Part shown: positions 62,872 through 64,000 of the stretch, piece after piece | Layout: each line of letters begins with the position of its first letter | Numbering within the stretch: position 1 is the stretch's first letter | Assembly (NCBI RefSeq): GCF_019636155.1 | Contig: NZ_JAHBYB010000006.1 | Span: 1 to 64,000 of the forward strand | Direction: 5' to 3' | Source of the DNA: Brevundimonas sp. | GTDB taxonomy: Bacteria > Pseudomonadota > Alphaproteobacteria > Caulobacterales > Caulobacteraceae | Length of the DNA: 64,000 nt | Notes under the pieces: generated by a model | What the model was told of the DNA's origin: nothing | Database searches by the model: none | Seen by the model: the letters and a program-made list of their open reading frames with translations, nothing else | Position numbers and translations under genes: made by a program

Positions 62872-64000
62872 ATGCCGAACGCCGTCATCGCCGCCACGGG
62901 TCTGTTCACGCCCGACCAGTCCATCTCGAACGCCGAACTGGTCGGCGCCTACAACGCCTGGGCCGAGCGCTGGAACGCCGAGAACGCCCAGGCCATCGCG
63001 GCGGGCGAGCTGGAGGCGCGCACCCCCTCCTCGACCGAGTTCATCGAGAAGGCCTCGGGCATCAGGTCCCGCTTCGTGCTGGACAAGACCGGGGTGCTGG
63101 ACCCCGCCCGCATGCGGCCGGTCCTGCCCGAGCGCTCCAACGACGAACTGTCGATCCTGGCCGAGATGGCGGTCAAGGCGGCGCAACAGGCGATCGCGGC
63201 CTGGGGCAAGCCGGTCAGCGAGATCGGCGCCGTCCTGTGCGCCGCCTCGAACATGCAGCGCCCCTATCCGGCCATGGCCATCGAGGTGCAGCAGGCCCTG
63301 GGGATCGAGGGGTTCGCCTTCGACATGAACGTGGCCTGCAGCAGCGCCACCTTCGGCATCAAGACGGCGGCGGACTTCATCGCCTCCGGCTCGGTCAAGG
63401 CGGTGCTGATGGTCAATCCGGAGGTCTGTTCGGCCCATCTGAACTACACCGACCGCGACAGCCATTTCATCTTCGGCGACGTGGCCACGGCCGTGATCGT
63501 CGAAGCCGAAGATCAGGCGACCGGCGGCTGGGAGATCCTGGGCTCGCGGCTGAAGACCGTCTTCTCGAACAACATCCGCAACAATTTCGGCTTCCTGAAC
63601 ACCGCCGCCCTGGCCACCGGCGCGGCGCCGGATACGCCCGGCGGACCGACCGACAAGCTGTTCGTCCAGCAGGGCCGGAAGGTGTTCAAGGACGTGGTGC
63701 CCATGGTCGCCGAGATGATCGTGGACCATGCGGCCGAACTGGGCCTGGACCCCGCCGGGCTGAAACGTTTGTGGCTGCACCAGGCCAATATCAACATGAA
63801 CGAGATGATCGGGCGAAAGGTGCTGGGCCGCGACCCAACGCCGGAAGAGAACGTCATCATCCTGGACGACTACGCCAACACCTCCTCGGCCGGGTCGATC
63901 ATCGCCTTCCACCTGCATAACGACGGCTTCGCGCCGGGCGAGGTGGGGCTGATCTGCAGTTTCGGCGCCGGCTATTCGGCCGGAACCGTCTTCGTCAGAA
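62872..64000 (+). CDS. Beta-ketoacyl-ACP synthase III family protein (truncated by the window end)
   Basis: The visible 376 codons are open to the right edge and close to the full family length. The thiolase fold shows the catalytic triad of the KAS III class: Cys156 (NVACSSATFG), His303 (WLHQANINMNEM) and Asn336 (DYANTSSAGS). The insertions and length resemble the StlD/DarB-type ketosynthases (about 370-380 residues) more than FabH (about 320). These condense an acyl primer with a ketoacyl substrate in lipid or resorcinol synthesis. It follows the KpsC gene by 72 bases. Confidence 0.85.
   Translation, partial: MPNAVIAATGLFTPDQSISNAELVGAYNAWAERWNAENAQAIAAGELEARTPSSTEFIEKASGIRSRFVLDKTGVLDPARMRPVLPERSNDELSILAEMAVKAAQQAIAAWGKPVSEIGAVLCAASNMQRPYPAMAIEVQQALGIEGFAFDMNVACSSATFGIKTAADFIASGSVKAVLMVNPEVCSAHLNYTDRDSHFIFGDVATAVIVEAEDQATGGWEILGSRLKTVFSNNIRNNFGFLNTAALATGAAPDTPGGPTDKLFVQQGRKVFKDVVPMVAEMIVDHAAELGLDPAGLKRLWLHQANINMNEMIGRKVLGRDPTPEENVIILDDYANTSSAGSIIAFHLHNDGFAPGEVGLICSFGAGYSAGTVFVR

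Noticed and set aside
61098-63920. A 940-codon plus-strand frame crossing kpsC and the ketosynthase gene
   Set aside because: It is an out-of-frame shadow of two genes with clear catalytic motifs and is Arg/Gly/Pro-rich.

Overview
The window is very GC-rich and almost fully coding. It looks like a chromosomal segment from a Caulobacteraceae alphaproteobacterium, probably Brevundimonas-like. The indicators are the holdfast-anchor genes hfaA-hfaB-hfaD, the GANTC methyltransferase ccrM, CtrA-type motifs (TTAA-N7-TTAA-like) and GANTC sites upstream of ftsZ and ccrM, an alphaproteobacterial LexA box (GAAC-N7-GAAC), and the complete division and cell-wall (dcw) gene set. Genus is inferred from gene content only.

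Layout. 1-0.5 kb: leftward promoters and leader of a ribosomal RNA operon whose 16S gene lies just outside the window. 0.8-4.05 kb: a CBS-domain gene, then hfaA-hfaB-hfaD. 4.3-16.6 kb: ordinary chromosomal genes (M16 protease, secreted proteins, a PAS protein, gamma-carbonic anhydrase, PhoH, a cation/proton antiporter, a MASE1-type histidine kinase, thiE, bfd-bfr, and a TspO-like membrane protein). 16.7-48.4 kb: the dcw cluster on the minus strand, in three pieces: mraZ-rsmH-ftsL-ftsI-murE-murF-mraY-murD-ftsW-murG (48.4 to 37.1 kb), murC-vapB-vapC-murB (25.0 to 21.9 kb) and ddl-ftsQ-ftsA-ftsZ (21.6 to 16.7 kb). A roughly 12-kb block of mostly plus-strand genes (ccrM, a GT4 glycosyltransferase, a glycogen-debranching enzyme, mutY, a DUF721 gene, two DsbA-like genes, smc) sits between murG and murC. 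48.5-49.1 kb: the MraZ operator, a LexA-like box and the RNase P RNA gene rnpB. 49.2-58.4 kb: small secreted proteins, an amidase, SppA, two SIMPL-domain proteins, a CAT-anticodon tRNA, a beta-helix protein and a Sel1-repeat lipoprotein. 58.7-64 kb: free-methionine sulfoxide reductase, an SDR, a CoA-ester lyase, a KpsC-like capsule glycosyltransferase and the start of a ketoacyl synthase III gene that runs off the window.

How the parts work together. The minus-strand genes supply the whole route from UDP-GlcNAc-enolpyruvate (MurB) to lipid II (MraY, MurG) and the divisome (FtsL, I, W, Q, A, Z). Most neighbours share 4-base start/stop overlaps, so translation is probably coupled. The cell-cycle methylase CcrM, the chromosome condensin Smc and the Z-ring gene lie in one neighbourhood. 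The ftsZ and ccrM upstream regions both carry GANTC sites, and the ftsZ region also carries CtrA-type sites.

Most notable features: a palindromic REP/BIME-like repeat of about 93 bases inserted in frame inside murD; a vapBC toxin-antitoxin module between murC and murB and translationally coupled to murB; related two-module repeats at both ends of the murC-murB segment; a LexA-like box between rnpB and mraZ; and a clear ten-base-periodic MraZ operator. I saw no CRISPR array, prophage or insertion sequence.
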